Origin: Blautia coccoides
GTDB taxonomy: Bacteria; Bacillota; Clostridia; Lachnospirales; Lachnospiraceae
Length of the DNA stretch: 64,000 nucleotides
Assembly: GCF_034355335.1 (NCBI RefSeq)
Contig: NZ_CP136422.1
Coordinates: 2,173,001-2,237,000 of the forward strand
Direction of reading: 5' to 3'
Position numbers and translations under genes: made by a program. How positions within the stretch are numbered: position 1 is the first letter of the stretch; every line of letters starts with the position of its first letter. The notes under the pieces were generated by a model that saw only the letters and a list, made by a program, of their open reading frames with translations, had not been told where the DNA came from and did not search any database. Positions 52,948 to 63,022 of this stretch are shown here, in pieces.

Positions 52948-54312
52948 ATGAAAATGAAAAAGATCATGAGTGCAGGAGTCTTGATAATGATGTCTTTGTC
53001 ACTGGCGGCTTGTGGAAATAATGAGGAGAAAAAGGAAAAAGAACCTGAGAATATTCCGACGATTGATTCGATTACACTTGGTGAGGATCATAAGGATCTG
53101 ACTGCGTCCATCAAGGTACTGACAAACAGGACAGATATTGTAGATACTGTTTATAAAGGATATGCAGAAGAATTTATGAAACTTTATCCGAACATTAAAG
53201 TTACATACGAAGGTGTCACGGATTATGAAGAGTCCTTGACACTTCGGCTGACCACAGGGGACTGGGGAGATCTCTGTTTCATTCCAACATCAGTTTCCAA
53301 AAGCGAGTTGTCTGATTATTTTACGCCTCTGGGGGACGCGGATACCTTAGATAAGATTTATAATTTTATCCCGGAGAAATCCTATGGAGGAGAAGTCTAT
53401 GGAATCGCTAACGGAGGTACCGCCGGTGGAATTGTCTACAACAAGAAAGTATGGGCCGATGCAGGAATTTCAGAGCTTCCGGCAACTCCTGATGAATTTT
53501 TGGAAGACCTGCAGACGATCAAGGATAAGACAGACGCTGTCCCATTATATACGAATTTTGCTGCCGGATGGACCATGGGGGCATGGGATGATTATATTTA
53601 TATTCCTGCCACAGGGGATGCGGATTATAAAAACAAGCTTCCCCATCTGAAGGACCCGTTTTCAAAACAGGGGGATATGACAGGCCCATATGCCGTGTAT
53701 TATACCTTATACGAAGCAGTAAAACGCGGCCTTGTGGAGGAAGACCCTGCAAGCTCAGACTGGGAATCTTCTAAAGGCGCGATTAACAAAGGTGAGATAG
53801 CAGCCATGGTGCTTGGCTCCTGGGCAGTGGAACAGTGTAAACAGGCAGGTGATACACCGGATAATGTAGGGTATATGCCGTTTCCAATCACCGTAGACCA
53901 AAAGAGATATGCAGGTTCAGGCGGAAATTATGGGTTCGGTATCAATAACCAGGCTCCTGAAGATAACCAGACTGCAGCAATGCTGTATTTGAAATGGCTC
54001 CTTGAAGAATCTTCGATCTATGAAGATGAGGGAAGTATACCGGCTCTTAAGGGGAAAGAACTTCCAGATGCGCTTGCGGATTTCCAGGGTGTGGAACTTC
54101 TGTCCAATGAACAGGCGCCGGAAGGAGAAGAAGATTTGTTCGATGAAGTAAATAATGAGAGCGAAGTTGGCCTGAACAATGATGATTACCCGGATTGTGA
54201 AATTCTTGAGGCGGCCCTTTACGGCACTAAGACAATAGATGAACTGATGGACGAGTGGAACGCAAAATGGTCGGGAGCACAGGAGTCACTGGGAGTTGAA
54301 ATCTATGAATGA
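52948..54312 (+). CDS. ABC transporter solute-binding lipoprotein (manno-oligosaccharide, predicted)
   Basis: A 454-residue extracellular sugar-binding protein, family 1. The lipoprotein signal KKIMSAGVLIMMSLSLAACG has the lipobox LAAC. NRTDIVDTVYKGYAEEFMKL and VTYEGVTDYEESLTLRLTTG are typical of the N-lobe. The RBS is ATGGAGGTTATGTT. Permeases follow directly, with overlapping coding ends. Manno-oligosaccharide binding is inferred from the GH130 and epimerase genes in the operon. Confidence 0.9.
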   Translation: MKMKKIMSAGVLIMMSLSLAACGNNEEKKEKEPENIPTIDSITLGEDHKDLTASIKVLTNRTDIVDTVYKGYAEEFMKLYPNIKVTYEGVTDYEESLTLRLTTGDWGDLCFIPTSVSKSELSDYFTPLGDADTLDKIYNFIPEKSYGGEVYGIANGGTAGGIVYNKKVWADAGISELPATPDEFLEDLQTIKDKTDAVPLYTNFAAGWTMGAWDDYIYIPATGDADYKNKLPHLKDPFSKQGDMTGPYAVYYTLYEAVKRGLVEEDPASSDWESSKGAINKGEIAAMVLGSWAVEQCKQAGDTPDNVGYMPFPITVDQKRYAGSGGNYGFGINNQAPEDNQTAAMLYLKWLLEESSIYEDEGSIPALKGKELPDALADFQGVELLSNEQAPEGEEDLFDEVNNESEVGLNNDDYPDCEILEAALYGTKTIDELMDEWNAKWSGAQESLGVEIYE

Positions 54313-55303
54313 GAAGAAAAATGGTTTGCTCCAATGGATGAAAAGCCGGAAGGGACAAAAGATTCTTGTTATTACAACCTTTATGATCGTACCCCTTGTA
54401 CTGCTTCTGGTATTTACCTATATTCCCTTTGGGAAGATGGTACAATTCAGTTTTTATAAGATGAAGTATATTGGGGACCGCACCTTTGTAGGGTGGGATA
54501 ATTACATCGAATTATTTAAGAGAAAAGAAATATTTGGTTCCCTGCTTGTCAGTGTATATTACATGGGAGGGGCGGTAGTGCAGTTGGCACTGGCATTGTT
54601 TTTTGCAACACTGATGGTATTTAAGGTAAAGGGAGGGACTATATTTAAGGGCGCTATGTTTTTCCCATACTTGATCTGTGGAATTGCAGTTGGATTCATT
54701 TTCAAATTTTTCTATGCAAGAGGATTTGTGCTGGACTCTATTTTACAGATGTTTGGCATGAATCTGGAAAATATTCCGTACTGGCTGCAGGATCAGAGCA
54801 TCAATAATATCTCTCTTGCCGCAACATCCGTTTGGAGGTATCTGGGGCAAAATATGATACTGTTTCTGGGTGCTATGATGTCCGTGGATACGGATCTGTA
54901 TGAAGCGGCTTCCCTGGACGGAGCCAATAAATGGCATCAGTTTCGTTACATCATCATGCCCAGCATTAAGTCCATCATTGTCCTTAATCTGATCTTATCT
55001 ATTAGTGGGTCATTGAGTGCTTTTGAACCGCCATACGTTATTACAAACGGTACTATGGGAACAGGAACCTATTTTGTCATTATGAACAGGATTGCTCATG
55101 AGAATCAAAAAGTAGGCCTGGCTTGTGCAATGGCAATCGTGCTGCTGTTGATCATCATTGTCTGTACAGTTGCACAGAAACTATTCTTCAAATATGTGTT
55201 TACGGACGGAAATAGTGATGAATCCGGGGCAGCAGTAAAGGCGAGAAAGGCAAAAGAAAAAAGCAGGAAAAGACTGGGACAGAAAGAAGGTGGAGTGCTG
55301 TGA
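54305..55303 (+). CDS. ABC sugar permease, MalF type
   Basis: 332 residues from ATG 54305, overlapping the binding-protein end by 8 bp; the upstream TTG in frame is less likely. Six helices are expected, the first at VITTFMIVPLVLLLVFTYIP. The ATPase-contact loop is YEAASLDGANKWHQFRYIIM. A basic C-terminal tail (KARKAKEKSRKRLGQKEGG) is a little longer than usual. Translation is probably coupled to the previous gene. Confidence 0.9.
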   Translation: MNEKKNGLLQWMKSRKGQKILVITTFMIVPLVLLLVFTYIPFGKMVQFSFYKMKYIGDRTFVGWDNYIELFKRKEIFGSLLVSVYYMGGAVVQLALALFFATLMVFKVKGGTIFKGAMFFPYLICGIAVGFIFKFFYARGFVLDSILQMFGMNLENIPYWLQDQSINNISLAATSVWRYLGQNMILFLGAMMSVDTDLYEAASLDGANKWHQFRYIIMPSIKSIIVLNLILSISGSLSAFEPPYVITNGTMGTGTYFVIMNRIAHENQKVGLACAMAIVLLLIIIVCTVAQKLFFKYVFTDGNSDESGAAVKARKAKEKSRKRLGQKEGGVL

Positions 55304-56142
55304 AAAAATTTAAACCGGGTTCCTTTTTATTCAGTGTTATGAAATATGCATCGCTGATCCTGGCATCTGTGATATCCCTTACCCCTGTACTTGTGTGTGT
55401 GATCACTGCGTTTAAGACAAACGATGAGTATGCGGCTACATCTGTACTGGATATGCCGGCTTCTTTTATGAACTTTGATAACTTTAAGATTGCTTTTGAA
55501 AAAGCAAATATGTTAAGGGGATTTTTGAACACGGGGCTGGTACTCATTGTTGTTCTGACGGTATCTGTGTTTGTGGGTTCTATGCTGGCTTATGTACTCA
55601 ACCGGTTCCGTTTTCCGGGCAGGGGGCTGATTGAAAACCTGTTTATGTTCGCTGCACTGCTTCCGGGAATTGCCATGCAGGTAACCGTATACCAGATCAT
55701 GTATGCACTGGGATTTATCAATCATCTGTATGGATATATGATCGTGCTGATGGGAACGGATATTATTTCTATCTATATCTTCCTGCAGTTTTTTGAGAAT
55801 CTTCCGGTATCTCTGGATGAGTCGGCTATTATGGATGGATGTACCTATTTTGGGGTATTTTTTAAGATTCTGTTTCCCCTTTTAAAACCTGCTATTGTAA
55901 CCTCATTGGTTTTAAAAGGAGTGGGTGTATATAACGAGTATTATGCATCGAATCTATATCTGCAGGCCCCGGAATTAAAGACAATATCAACTGCATTATA
56001 CACATTTACAGGCCCTTACGGGAATCAATATAACTATATCTGCGCAGGTGTGTTAATTACCATTATACCCATTTTTATTCTGTTTTTAATTTTTCAGAAA
56101 CAGGTATACAGCGGAATGGCGGCCGGTGCGGTGAAAGGCTAA
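55300..56142 (+). CDS. ABC sugar permease, MalG type
   Basis: 280 residues beginning with GTG in a 4-bp overlap (GTGA) with the first permease. The first helix is SLILASVISLTPVLVCVITA. The coupling loop is SLDESAIMDGCTYFGVFFKI. The end QKQVYSGMAAGAVKG is normal for the family. With the previous permease it forms the importer channel. No ATPase gene is present in the locus. Confidence 0.9.
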   Translation: MKKFKPGSFLFSVMKYASLILASVISLTPVLVCVITAFKTNDEYAATSVLDMPASFMNFDNFKIAFEKANMLRGFLNTGLVLIVVLTVSVFVGSMLAYVLNRFRFPGRGLIENLFMFAALLPGIAMQVTVYQIMYALGFINHLYGYMIVLMGTDIISIYIFLQFFENLPVSLDESAIMDGCTYFGVFFKILFPLLKPAIVTSLVLKGVGVYNEYYASNLYLQAPELKTISTALYTFTGPYGNQYNYICAGVLITIIPIFILFLIFQKQVYSGMAAGAVKG

Positions 56143-56158
56143 AATAGGAGAAAAATAT

Positions 56159-57181
56159 ATGAGTCAGTTTAAATTAATCAGTGCCGGTACGGCAAATATG
56201 CCCTGGCAGGACAGAACAGAGAAGACAGAGGGCGCTCCGGTATGGAGATATAAGGAAAATCCTATTATTGGGCGCAATCCGACAGCAGGTGTCGCCAGGA
56301 TATTTAACAGCGCGGTGCTCCCTTATGAAGGGGCATTTATCGGGGTGTTCCGTGGGGAACAGACGAACGGGATCCCTTATATATATTTGGGAAGAAGCCA
56401 GGACGGTATTCACTGGGACTTTGAAAAAGAGAAGATTCAGTTTGTGGATGAAAACGGTGATCTGTTCATGCCGGTATATGCCTATGATCCCCGTCTTGTC
56501 CAGATCGACGATGCCTATTATGTGATATGGTGCCAGGATTTTTATGGGGCAGCCATCGGTATGGCAAAGACAAAAGACTTTCGGACATTTGTGAGAGTTG
56601 AGAATCCATTTCTTCCGTTTAACAGAAATGCTGTTCTTTTCCCGCGGAAGATTGACGGCAAATTCCTGATGCTGTCCCGCCCAAGCGACAGCGGACATAC
56701 ACCGTTTGGAGATATCTTCCTGTCAGAGAGCAAGGACATGGTCTACTGGGGCAGACACCGCCATGTAATGGGCAAAAGCAGTGAATGGTGGGAATCTGTG
56801 AAAATCGGAGGTGGAGCAGCGCCTATTGAGACAAGTGAAGGATGGCTGTTGATTTATCACGGGGTAAGCGGCACATGTAATGGATATGTGTATAGTATAG
56901 GCGGAGCAATACTGGATATCGACAATCCGTCTATTGTCAGATACCGCTGTGAGAATTTCCTGCTCACGCCGGAAACATGGTATGAAGAAAGAGGATTTGT
57001 GCCTAATGTGACATTTCCCTGTGCAACCCTGCATGACAGCAATACAAACAGGATGGCCATATATTATGGAGCGGCTGACAGCTATGTATGTCTGGCATTT
57101 ACTTATGTGGATGAACTGGTGGAATATATCAAAGCCCACAGTGTGGTGAGGGAAAATGATACGGAGATTGGCAGGAAATAA
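56159..57181 (+). CDS. GH130 beta-1,4-mannooligosaccharide phosphorylase
   Basis: A 340-residue cytoplasmic phosphorylase (GH130_2-like) cleaving beta-1,4-mannosyl units with phosphate to mannose-1-phosphate (EC 2.4.1.319 type). The five-bladed propeller includes NPTAGVARIFNSAVLPYEGA and the likely catalytic Asp in VYAYDPRLVQIDDAYYVIWC. Phosphate-binding Arg and His are expected around NPFLPFNRNAVLFPRKIDGK. It lies 16 bp after the second permease. Confidence 0.9.
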   Translation: MSQFKLISAGTANMPWQDRTEKTEGAPVWRYKENPIIGRNPTAGVARIFNSAVLPYEGAFIGVFRGEQTNGIPYIYLGRSQDGIHWDFEKEKIQFVDENGDLFMPVYAYDPRLVQIDDAYYVIWCQDFYGAAIGMAKTKDFRTFVRVENPFLPFNRNAVLFPRKIDGKFLMLSRPSDSGHTPFGDIFLSESKDMVYWGRHRHVMGKSSEWWESVKIGGGAAPIETSEGWLLIYHGVSGTCNGYVYSIGGAILDIDNPSIVRYRCENFLLTPETWYEERGFVPNVTFPCATLHDSNTNRMAIYYGAADSYVCLAFTYVDELVEYIKAHSVVRENDTEIGRK

Positions 57182-57182
57182 T

Positions 57183-58346
57183 ATGGGATTGAAAGAAGAA
57201 ATAAAAGCTGAATTGATGCAGAGGATCATACCCTTCTGGGAAGGGCTGCGGGATGACAGGGGCGGCTATTATGGGTACATGGACTTTGACCTGAATGTGG
57301 ATCCGGAGTATGAAAAAGGCTGCATTCTCAACAGCAGGATCCTCTGGTTTTTCTCAAATGCCGCTGTCATGACAGGAGAGGAAAGGCTGTCCAGGGCTGC
57401 GGACCATGCCTATGAATTTTTGAAAACGTATTGCATGGACCAGGAATATGGCGGAGTTTACTGGTCTGTTGCCAGTGACGGGACCGCTGCGGATGCGGGA
57501 AAACATACATACGCTCAGGCTTTTGCGGTCTATGCACTGTCATCCTATTATGAGATGTCAAAAAAAGAAGAAGCGCTCCAAGATGCCAGAAAACTGTTTG
57601 TTCTGATAGAAGAGAAATGCACAGATGAGTACGGGTATCAGGAATCGTTTACAAGAGACTGGAAGCTTGAAAAAAATGAGAAGCTTTCTGAAAACGGACT
57701 GCTGGCAGATAAGACCATGAACACCCTTCTTCATGTATTGGAGGCATATACAGAGCTTTTGCGGGTGACAGGTGACGAGACGGTAAAAACGGCGCTGGAA
57801 AAAATATTAGAGATATTCCGAAAAAAGGTATATAACGAAGAAAAGCAGCAGTTGGATGTATTTTTTGATGAGAAGCTGCACACCATCAGTGACCTGTATT
57901 CCTATGGACATGATATCGAGGCAAGCTGGCTTTTGGACCGGGCGTGCCAAGTGCTCGGACAGGATGAGATTACCCGGCAGACAGAGGATTATACACAGAA
58001 AATAGCAAATATGGTATATTCACAAGCACTAAATGAAGACGGTTCTATGAATAATGAATGTTTCTGCGGGAAAATAGATACGACCAGAGTCTGGTGGGTG
58101 CAGGCGGAAGCCATGGTGGGATTTTATAACTGCTATCAGAAGACAAAAGACAAAAAATATAAAAAGGCAGTGGAAGACCTGTGGAATTATGTGAAAGCAT
58201 ATATGCTGGATCAAAGAGAGGGCGCAGAGTGGTTTTGGGAGGTGGACAGGCATGGAAAACCAGCCGGCGCAAAACCTGTTGTAGAACCGTGGAAATGTCC
58301 ATATCACAACGGAAGAATGTGTATGGAAATGCTCAGGAGGATGTAA
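57183..58346 (+). CDS. AGE-family cellobiose/mannobiose 2-epimerase
   Basis: 387 residues from ATG 57183 (MGLKEEIKAELMQRIIPFWE); the longer frame overlaps the previous gene without an RBS. (Alpha/alpha)6 barrel of the N-acylglucosamine 2-epimerase family. Expected active-site segments are LNSRILWFFSNAA, YGGVYWSVA, YGHDIEASWLLDRA and TTRVWWVQAEAMVGFYN, with the catalytic His pair in the latter half. In mannan loci it converts mannobiose to mannosylglucose for the next enzyme. Confidence 0.88.
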   Translation: MGLKEEIKAELMQRIIPFWEGLRDDRGGYYGYMDFDLNVDPEYEKGCILNSRILWFFSNAAVMTGEERLSRAADHAYEFLKTYCMDQEYGGVYWSVASDGTAADAGKHTYAQAFAVYALSSYYEMSKKEEALQDARKLFVLIEEKCTDEYGYQESFTRDWKLEKNEKLSENGLLADKTMNTLLHVLEAYTELLRVTGDETVKTALEKILEIFRKKVYNEEKQQLDVFFDEKLHTISDLYSYGHDIEASWLLDRACQVLGQDEITRQTEDYTQKIANMVYSQALNEDGSMNNECFCGKIDTTRVWWVQAEAMVGFYNCYQKTKDKKYKKAVEDLWNYVKAYMLDQREGAEWFWEVDRHGKPAGAKPVVEPWKCPYHNGRMCMEMLRRM

Positions 58347-58349
58347 GAG

Positions 58350-59519
58350 ATGTTGCATGAACAGTATCAGACAGAACAGGCTAAACTGGTAAAACTGCAG
58401 AATAGAAAAAATGAGAAAAGCGACTTTTATAATGGGATCATAGAGCGCTACAAAGACCCCATCCTCACAAGAAATCACATTCCGGTATTTTGGAAATATG
58501 ACTTGGACAGTGAGACAAATCCTTACTTTCAGGAACGGCTGGGGGTCAATGCAGTGATGAACTCCGGAGCCATTGAACTGGACGGAAAATATTACCTTGT
58601 TGTGAGGGTGGAAGGAGCCGACCGCAAGTCATTCTTTGCGATCGCGGAGAGCGATACAGGTGTGGACGGATTCCGGTTTTGGGACTATCCGGTTTTGCTG
58701 CCGGATACCGTGCCGGAGGAGACGAATGTGTATGACATGCGCCTCACCAGACATGAGGATGGTTATATCTACGGGGTATTCTGTTCAGAGAGTAAAGATA
58801 AAGAGAGCAGTGATCTGTCAGCGGCAGTGGCAGAAGCGGGAATTGCGAGGACAAAGGATTTAAAGAGCTGGGAGCGGCTTGACAATCTGAGAACGCTTCA
58901 GTCACCGCAGCAGAGGAATGTAGTGCTTCATCCTGAATTTGTGGATGGGAAATATGCTTTTTATACCAGGCCTATGGATGGATTTATTGAGACAGGCAGC
59001 GGCGGGGGCATTGGATTTGGGCTTTGCGAGGATATTGAACATGCGGTGATCGAAGAGGAAAAGATCATCAGTCCAAGGGTCTACCATACACTGACAGAAG
59101 CGAAAAACGGTGCGGGTGCGGTGCCGATCAAAGGCAGAAAATGCTGGATACACATTGCTCACGGTGTGCGGAATACGGCGGCAGGGCTGCGGTATGTGCT
59201 TTATGCATTTGGGACGGATCTGGCACACCCGGACCGGGTCATCGCAGAACCCTCCGGGATGTTCCTGGCCCCTCTGGGGGAAGAACGGACAGGAGATGTG
59301 TCCAATGTGGTATTTACTAATGGCGCGGTGGCCAGGGAGAACGGGGATGTATATCTTTATTATGCCTCATCGGATACACGGATGCATGTGGCTGTGACCA
59401 CAGTGGATCAACTGGAAGACTATCTTTTCTCTACGCCTAAAGATCCGCTCCGTTCTGCGGACTGTGTAAAGCAGAGATGTAAACTGATAGAAAAGAATTT
59501 GAAGCTTCTCCGTATGTGA
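58350..59519 (+). CDS. GH130 4-O-beta-D-mannosyl-D-glucose phosphorylase
   Basis: A 389-residue GH130_1-like enzyme splitting mannosylglucose into mannose-1-phosphate and glucose (EC 2.4.1.281). [20 protein letters not shown] and [20 protein letters not shown] are subgroup features. The catalytic Asp is expected in [20 protein letters not shown]. It begins 3 bp after the epimerase stop, which fits the metabolic coupling. It is clearly different from the GH130 at 56159-57181. Confidence 0.92.
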   Translation: MLHEQYQTEQAKLVKLQNRKNEKSDFYNGIIERYKDPILTRNHIPVFWKYDLDSETNPYFQERLGVNAVMNSGAIELDGKYYLVVRVEGADRKSFFAIAESDTGVDGFRFWDYPVLLPDTVPEETNVYDMRLTRHEDGYIYGVFCSESKDKESSDLSAAVAEAGIARTKDLKSWERLDNLRTLQSPQQRNVVLHPEFVDGKYAFYTRPMDGFIETGSGGGIGFGLCEDIEHAVIEEEKIISPRVYHTLTEAKNGAGAVPIKGRKCWIHIAHGVRNTAAGLRYVLYAFGTDLAHPDRVIAEPSGMFLAPLGEERTGDVSNVVFTNGAVARENGDVYLYYASSDTRMHVAVTTVDQLEDYLFSTPKDPLRSADCVKQRCKLIEKNLKLLRM

Positions 59520-59614
59520 TGAGCTGTCCGGGCAGCGGATGCGCGGCATCCATCCGGAACGCACTTCTTTCAGAGAGCAGTTTTCAGACACTCTCTAAGA
59601 CAGGAGGAGACAGA

Positions 59615-60256
59615 ATGAACAGATATTTTCAGAACATCAGAGAGAAAACCGGGGGGATGAACACAGGACAGAAGATAGAGTATATACTAACATATTACTG
59701 GTATCACATTTTGGGACTGCTTGTACTTATATTCCTTCCGGTTTTTCTTCTGGTCCATTTTTTCTTTGGAAAGACAGAGCCGGAGTTTACCTGTGTAATG
59801 ATAAACCAGTCCATTGATCATCAAAGGGATGAAAAAATGGAACAAGAATTTTCCAGGGCCAGCGGCATAGAGGACAGGTACCTTGATTTTGATTCGGATT
59901 ACAACATTTCTTATGGTGACACCATACTGGAAGGTGTAAATGAAAGTTCCTATGAAAAATTTTTCTTTCGGTGGTCATGCCAGGAACTGGATGCAGTGAT
60001 CATGCCGGAAAGCTTTCTGGAATATTGTGCGGACCTGGGCGGAGAGTTTGAGAATATCCGGGATTTTGAAACAGGGACACTGAAGGTATGCGAATACAAC
60101 AAAAAAGCGGTAGGGATAAAAGTCGGCAGTACCCCGCTGAAGAGACATCTCAATGAGGGCGGGGAAGAACTGGTCCTTGCCTTTCCAAAAAATGGAAAAC
60201 ATCGGGAGAATTGTCAGAAATTCCTTGCGTTTATGCTGTCAGTGGAGGAAAAATAA
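59615..60256 (+). CDS. Membrane-anchored protein of unknown function in the mannan operon
   Basis: 213 residues from ATG 59615, behind ACAGGAGGAGACAGA; the open frame extends upstream without a start signal. One helix near residues 33-55 (ILGLLVLIFLPVFLLVHFFF) places an about 155-residue domain outside the membrane. Its segments ELDAVIMPESFLEYCADLGG and FPKNGKHRENCQKFLAFMLS resemble parts of solute-binding proteins, so it may be a reduced binding domain. Its stop overlaps the next start (TAATG). It could aid the importer, but function is unknown. Confidence 0.65.
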   Translation: MNRYFQNIREKTGGMNTGQKIEYILTYYWYHILGLLVLIFLPVFLLVHFFFGKTEPEFTCVMINQSIDHQRDEKMEQEFSRASGIEDRYLDFDSDYNISYGDTILEGVNESSYEKFFFRWSCQELDAVIMPESFLEYCADLGGEFENIRDFETGTLKVCEYNKKAVGIKVGSTPLKRHLNEGGEELVLAFPKNGKHRENCQKFLAFMLSVEEK

Positions 60257-61989
60257 TGAATGTGAAAGAAGCATATGAATATTGGTTAAATGATCCATAT
60301 TTCGATGAAAATATAAAAAAAGAGCTGCGCGAAATTGCAGGAGATGAAAAGGCAGTTGAGGAGCGGTTCTACCGAGAACTGGAGTTTGGCACAGGGGGAC
60401 TTCGCGGGATAATTGGGGCAGGAACAAACCGTATGAATATTTATACGGTGAGAAAGGCAACACAGGGACTGGCTGACTATATCCTGGAGCAGAAAGGACA
60501 GGAGAAAGGGGTTGCCATCGCCTTTGATTCCCGGAACATGTCTCCGGAATTTGCCGGCGAGGCAGCTCTTTGTCTGAACGCAAATGGTATAAAGACGTAT
60601 TGCTTTCCCTCTCTTCGTCCCACACCGGAATTGTCCTTTGCGGTACGAAGGCTTGGCTGTATTGCCGGGATCGTGATCACGGCAAGCCATAACCCAAGAG
60701 AGTATAACGGTTACAAGGTATATTGGGAGGATGGGGCACAGATCACATATCCCCATGATCAGAATATTATGAAACGGGTCAGTGAGGTGACATCCTACAG
60801 TCAGGTAAGGACTATGAAACTGGAGGATGCAAAGAAAGCCGGTCTGTACTGCTGCGTCGGGGAAGAATTAGATGACGCTTATATAGCGGAAATTAAGAAG
60901 CAGAGTATTCACCCGGATGTTATCCGGGAGATGGCGAAGGATATCAGGATCGTCTACACCCCGCTTCATGGAACAGGGAATCTTCCGGTCAGGCGCGTCC
61001 TGAAGGAACTGGGATTTGAGCGCATATATGTTGTAAAGGAGCAGGAGCTTCCGGATGGGAATTTTCCTACAGTGGCATATCCAAATCCTGAGGATGCAGG
61101 AGCATGGACACTTGCACTTTCACTTGCAGAAAAAGTGGATGCGGATATTGTGCTTGCCACAGATCCGGATGCAGACCGCCTGGGAATCTGCGTAAAAGAC
61201 GCAAGATCAGGGGAGTATATAAGCTTTACCGGAAATATGTCGGGAATGCTGATCGCTGAGTATATTTTAAGAGAGCGCACGAAAATGCATACCATGCCGG
61301 AACATCCCGCTTTGGTGGAGACCATTGTGACCACAGACATGGCAAAAGCCATAGCGGCAGATTATCACACTGGGCTGGTGGAAGTGCTGACCGGATTCAA
61401 ATACATTGGAGAACAGATTAAAAGATTTGAGAAGGACCATTCCTATGATTACGTGTTTGGTCTGGAAGAGAGCTATGGCTGTCTTGCGGGAACTTACGCC
61501 AGGGATAAAGATGCCTGTGTGGCAGTGATGATGCTCTGTGAGGCGGCGGCATTTTACAAAAAGCAGGAAAAAACCTTGTGGGACGCCATGGAAGATATGT
61601 ATAAAAAGTACGGATACTACAAAGAAGGAATGGAGTCTCTTACGCTGAAAGGGAAAGATGGAGCCGGAAAAATCCAGATGATGATGGCAGAAAAAAGAGC
61701 GAATCCGCCCAGAACCATCGGCGGACTTAAGGTACTAGCCGTGAGAGATTACAGAGAAAATACAAGAAAAGATTTTATCAGCGGAGAAATCACCAAGACA
61801 GGACTGCCCTGCTCCAATGTACTCTATTACGAATTAGAAGAAAATGCATGGTGCTGTATCCGGCCGTCAGGTACAGAACCAAAGATAAAATATTATTTTG
61901 GAGTGAAAGGTACTTCCATGAAAGATGCCCAGAGAAAGCTGGAGCGGGTAAAAGAAGATATGATGAAGCTGGAAGAGCCGGGAGACTGA
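60256..61989 (+). CDS. Phosphoglucomutase/phosphomannomutase
   Basis: 577 residues from ATG 60256 in a TAATG overlap with the previous gene. Alpha-D-phosphohexomutase with the phospho-Ser loop GIVITASHNPREYNGYKVYW, the metal loop ATDPDADRLGI, the sugar loop GLEESYGCL and the phosphate site RPSGTEPKIKYYF. It would convert mannose-1-phosphate from both phosphorylases to mannose-6-phosphate, although the family also handles glucose. Confidence 0.93.
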   Translation: MNVKEAYEYWLNDPYFDENIKKELREIAGDEKAVEERFYRELEFGTGGLRGIIGAGTNRMNIYTVRKATQGLADYILEQKGQEKGVAIAFDSRNMSPEFAGEAALCLNANGIKTYCFPSLRPTPELSFAVRRLGCIAGIVITASHNPREYNGYKVYWEDGAQITYPHDQNIMKRVSEVTSYSQVRTMKLEDAKKAGLYCCVGEELDDAYIAEIKKQSIHPDVIREMAKDIRIVYTPLHGTGNLPVRRVLKELGFERIYVVKEQELPDGNFPTVAYPNPEDAGAWTLALSLAEKVDADIVLATDPDADRLGICVKDARSGEYISFTGNMSGMLIAEYILRERTKMHTMPEHPALVETIVTTDMAKAIAADYHTGLVEVLTGFKYIGEQIKRFEKDHSYDYVFGLEESYGCLAGTYARDKDACVAVMMLCEAAAFYKKQEKTLWDAMEDMYKKYGYYKEGMESLTLKGKDGAGKIQMMMAEKRANPPRTIGGLKVLAVRDYRENTRKDFISGEITKTGLPCSNVLYYELEENAWCCIRPSGTEPKIKYYFGVKGTSMKDAQRKLERVKEDMMKLEEPGD

Positions 61990-61990
61990 T

Positions 61991-62983
61991 ATGAGTATTT
62001 TAAAGCTGAAACCAAGCTGTAAGGATTATGTCTGGGGCGGACACCGCCTGGCAGAAGAATATGGAAAAGAAAATAACGGGGAGAAATTGGCTGAAACATG
62101 GGAATTGTCCTGCCATCCGGATGGACCTTCCTACATATCAAACGGAAAATATGCGGGGAGAACCCTGCAGGAATATATTGACGGAGAGGGAAAAGAAGTT
62201 CTGGGAACAAACTGCAGAAGATTTGGGGAGTTTCCCATTTTGACAAAATTTATAGACGCTAAAGAGAATCTTTCCATCCAGGTGCACCCGGATAACCGTT
62301 ATGCGCTGAAAAATGAAGGACAATATGGAAAGACAGAGATGTGGTATGTCATGGATGCCAAAGAACATGCAATCCTTTATTATGGATTCAAAAAGGAAGT
62401 CAGTAAGGAAGAATTTGCCAGGCGCATTGAGGAGGATACCCTTTTGGAAGTCCTGAACGCTGTCCCGGTTCAAAAGGGCGATGTATTGTTCATTGAATCA
62501 GGCACTATCCACGCCATCGGAAAGGACATTCTCATCGCCGAGATCCAGCAGAACTCCAATGTGACCTACCGCGTATATGACTATGGAAGAGTTGGGGCGG
62601 ACGGCAGAAAGCGGGATCTGCATATTGAGAAAGCTCTTGCGGTTACGAAAAGAGTGCCGATCATAAGAGAGAAAAAGAGTTATCCGCACATTGCGGACTG
62701 CGATTACTTCACCGTGGATAAATTAAATCTGGACGGAAATGTTATGCGAAAACTGGAGGGAAATGTGGGGGAAGCGTCCTTTGCAAGTATCCTGATGCTG
62801 GATGGGGAAGGTAGTATCTCTGACCAGGAGGAAACGCTGTCCTTCCAAAAAGGAGATAGTATCTTTTTACCGGCAGGGTGTGGGACTTATACGGTGGAAG
62901 GTACCTGTGATGCTCTGATCACGACCATTCGGGAAGCCGCACTTGGAAATGAGGCGAAAGTGATCAGGTCAGCCTGCCTGTAA
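61991..62983 (+). CDS. manA: Mannose-6-phosphate isomerase, class I
   Basis: A 330-residue zinc enzyme turning mannose-6-phosphate into fructose-6-phosphate. KPSCKDYVWGGHRLAEEYG is the N-terminal family motif. Zinc ligands lie in LSIQVHPDNRYAL, KTEMWYVMDAKEH and IESGTIHAIGKDILIAEIQQ. Start follows GGAGACTGAT one base after the mutase stop. Its place here completes the route from mannosides to glycolysis. Confidence 0.92.
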   Translation: MSILKLKPSCKDYVWGGHRLAEEYGKENNGEKLAETWELSCHPDGPSYISNGKYAGRTLQEYIDGEGKEVLGTNCRRFGEFPILTKFIDAKENLSIQVHPDNRYALKNEGQYGKTEMWYVMDAKEHAILYYGFKKEVSKEEFARRIEEDTLLEVLNAVPVQKGDVLFIESGTIHAIGKDILIAEIQQNSNVTYRVYDYGRVGADGRKRDLHIEKALAVTKRVPIIREKKSYPHIADCDYFTVDKLNLDGNVMRKLEGNVGEASFASILMLDGEGSISDQEETLSFQKGDSIFLPAGCGTYTVEGTCDALITTIREAALGNEAKVIRSACL

Positions 62984-63022
62984 TGCCGCTGTCTACAGAT
63001 ATATAACAGAAGGAGAATAACT

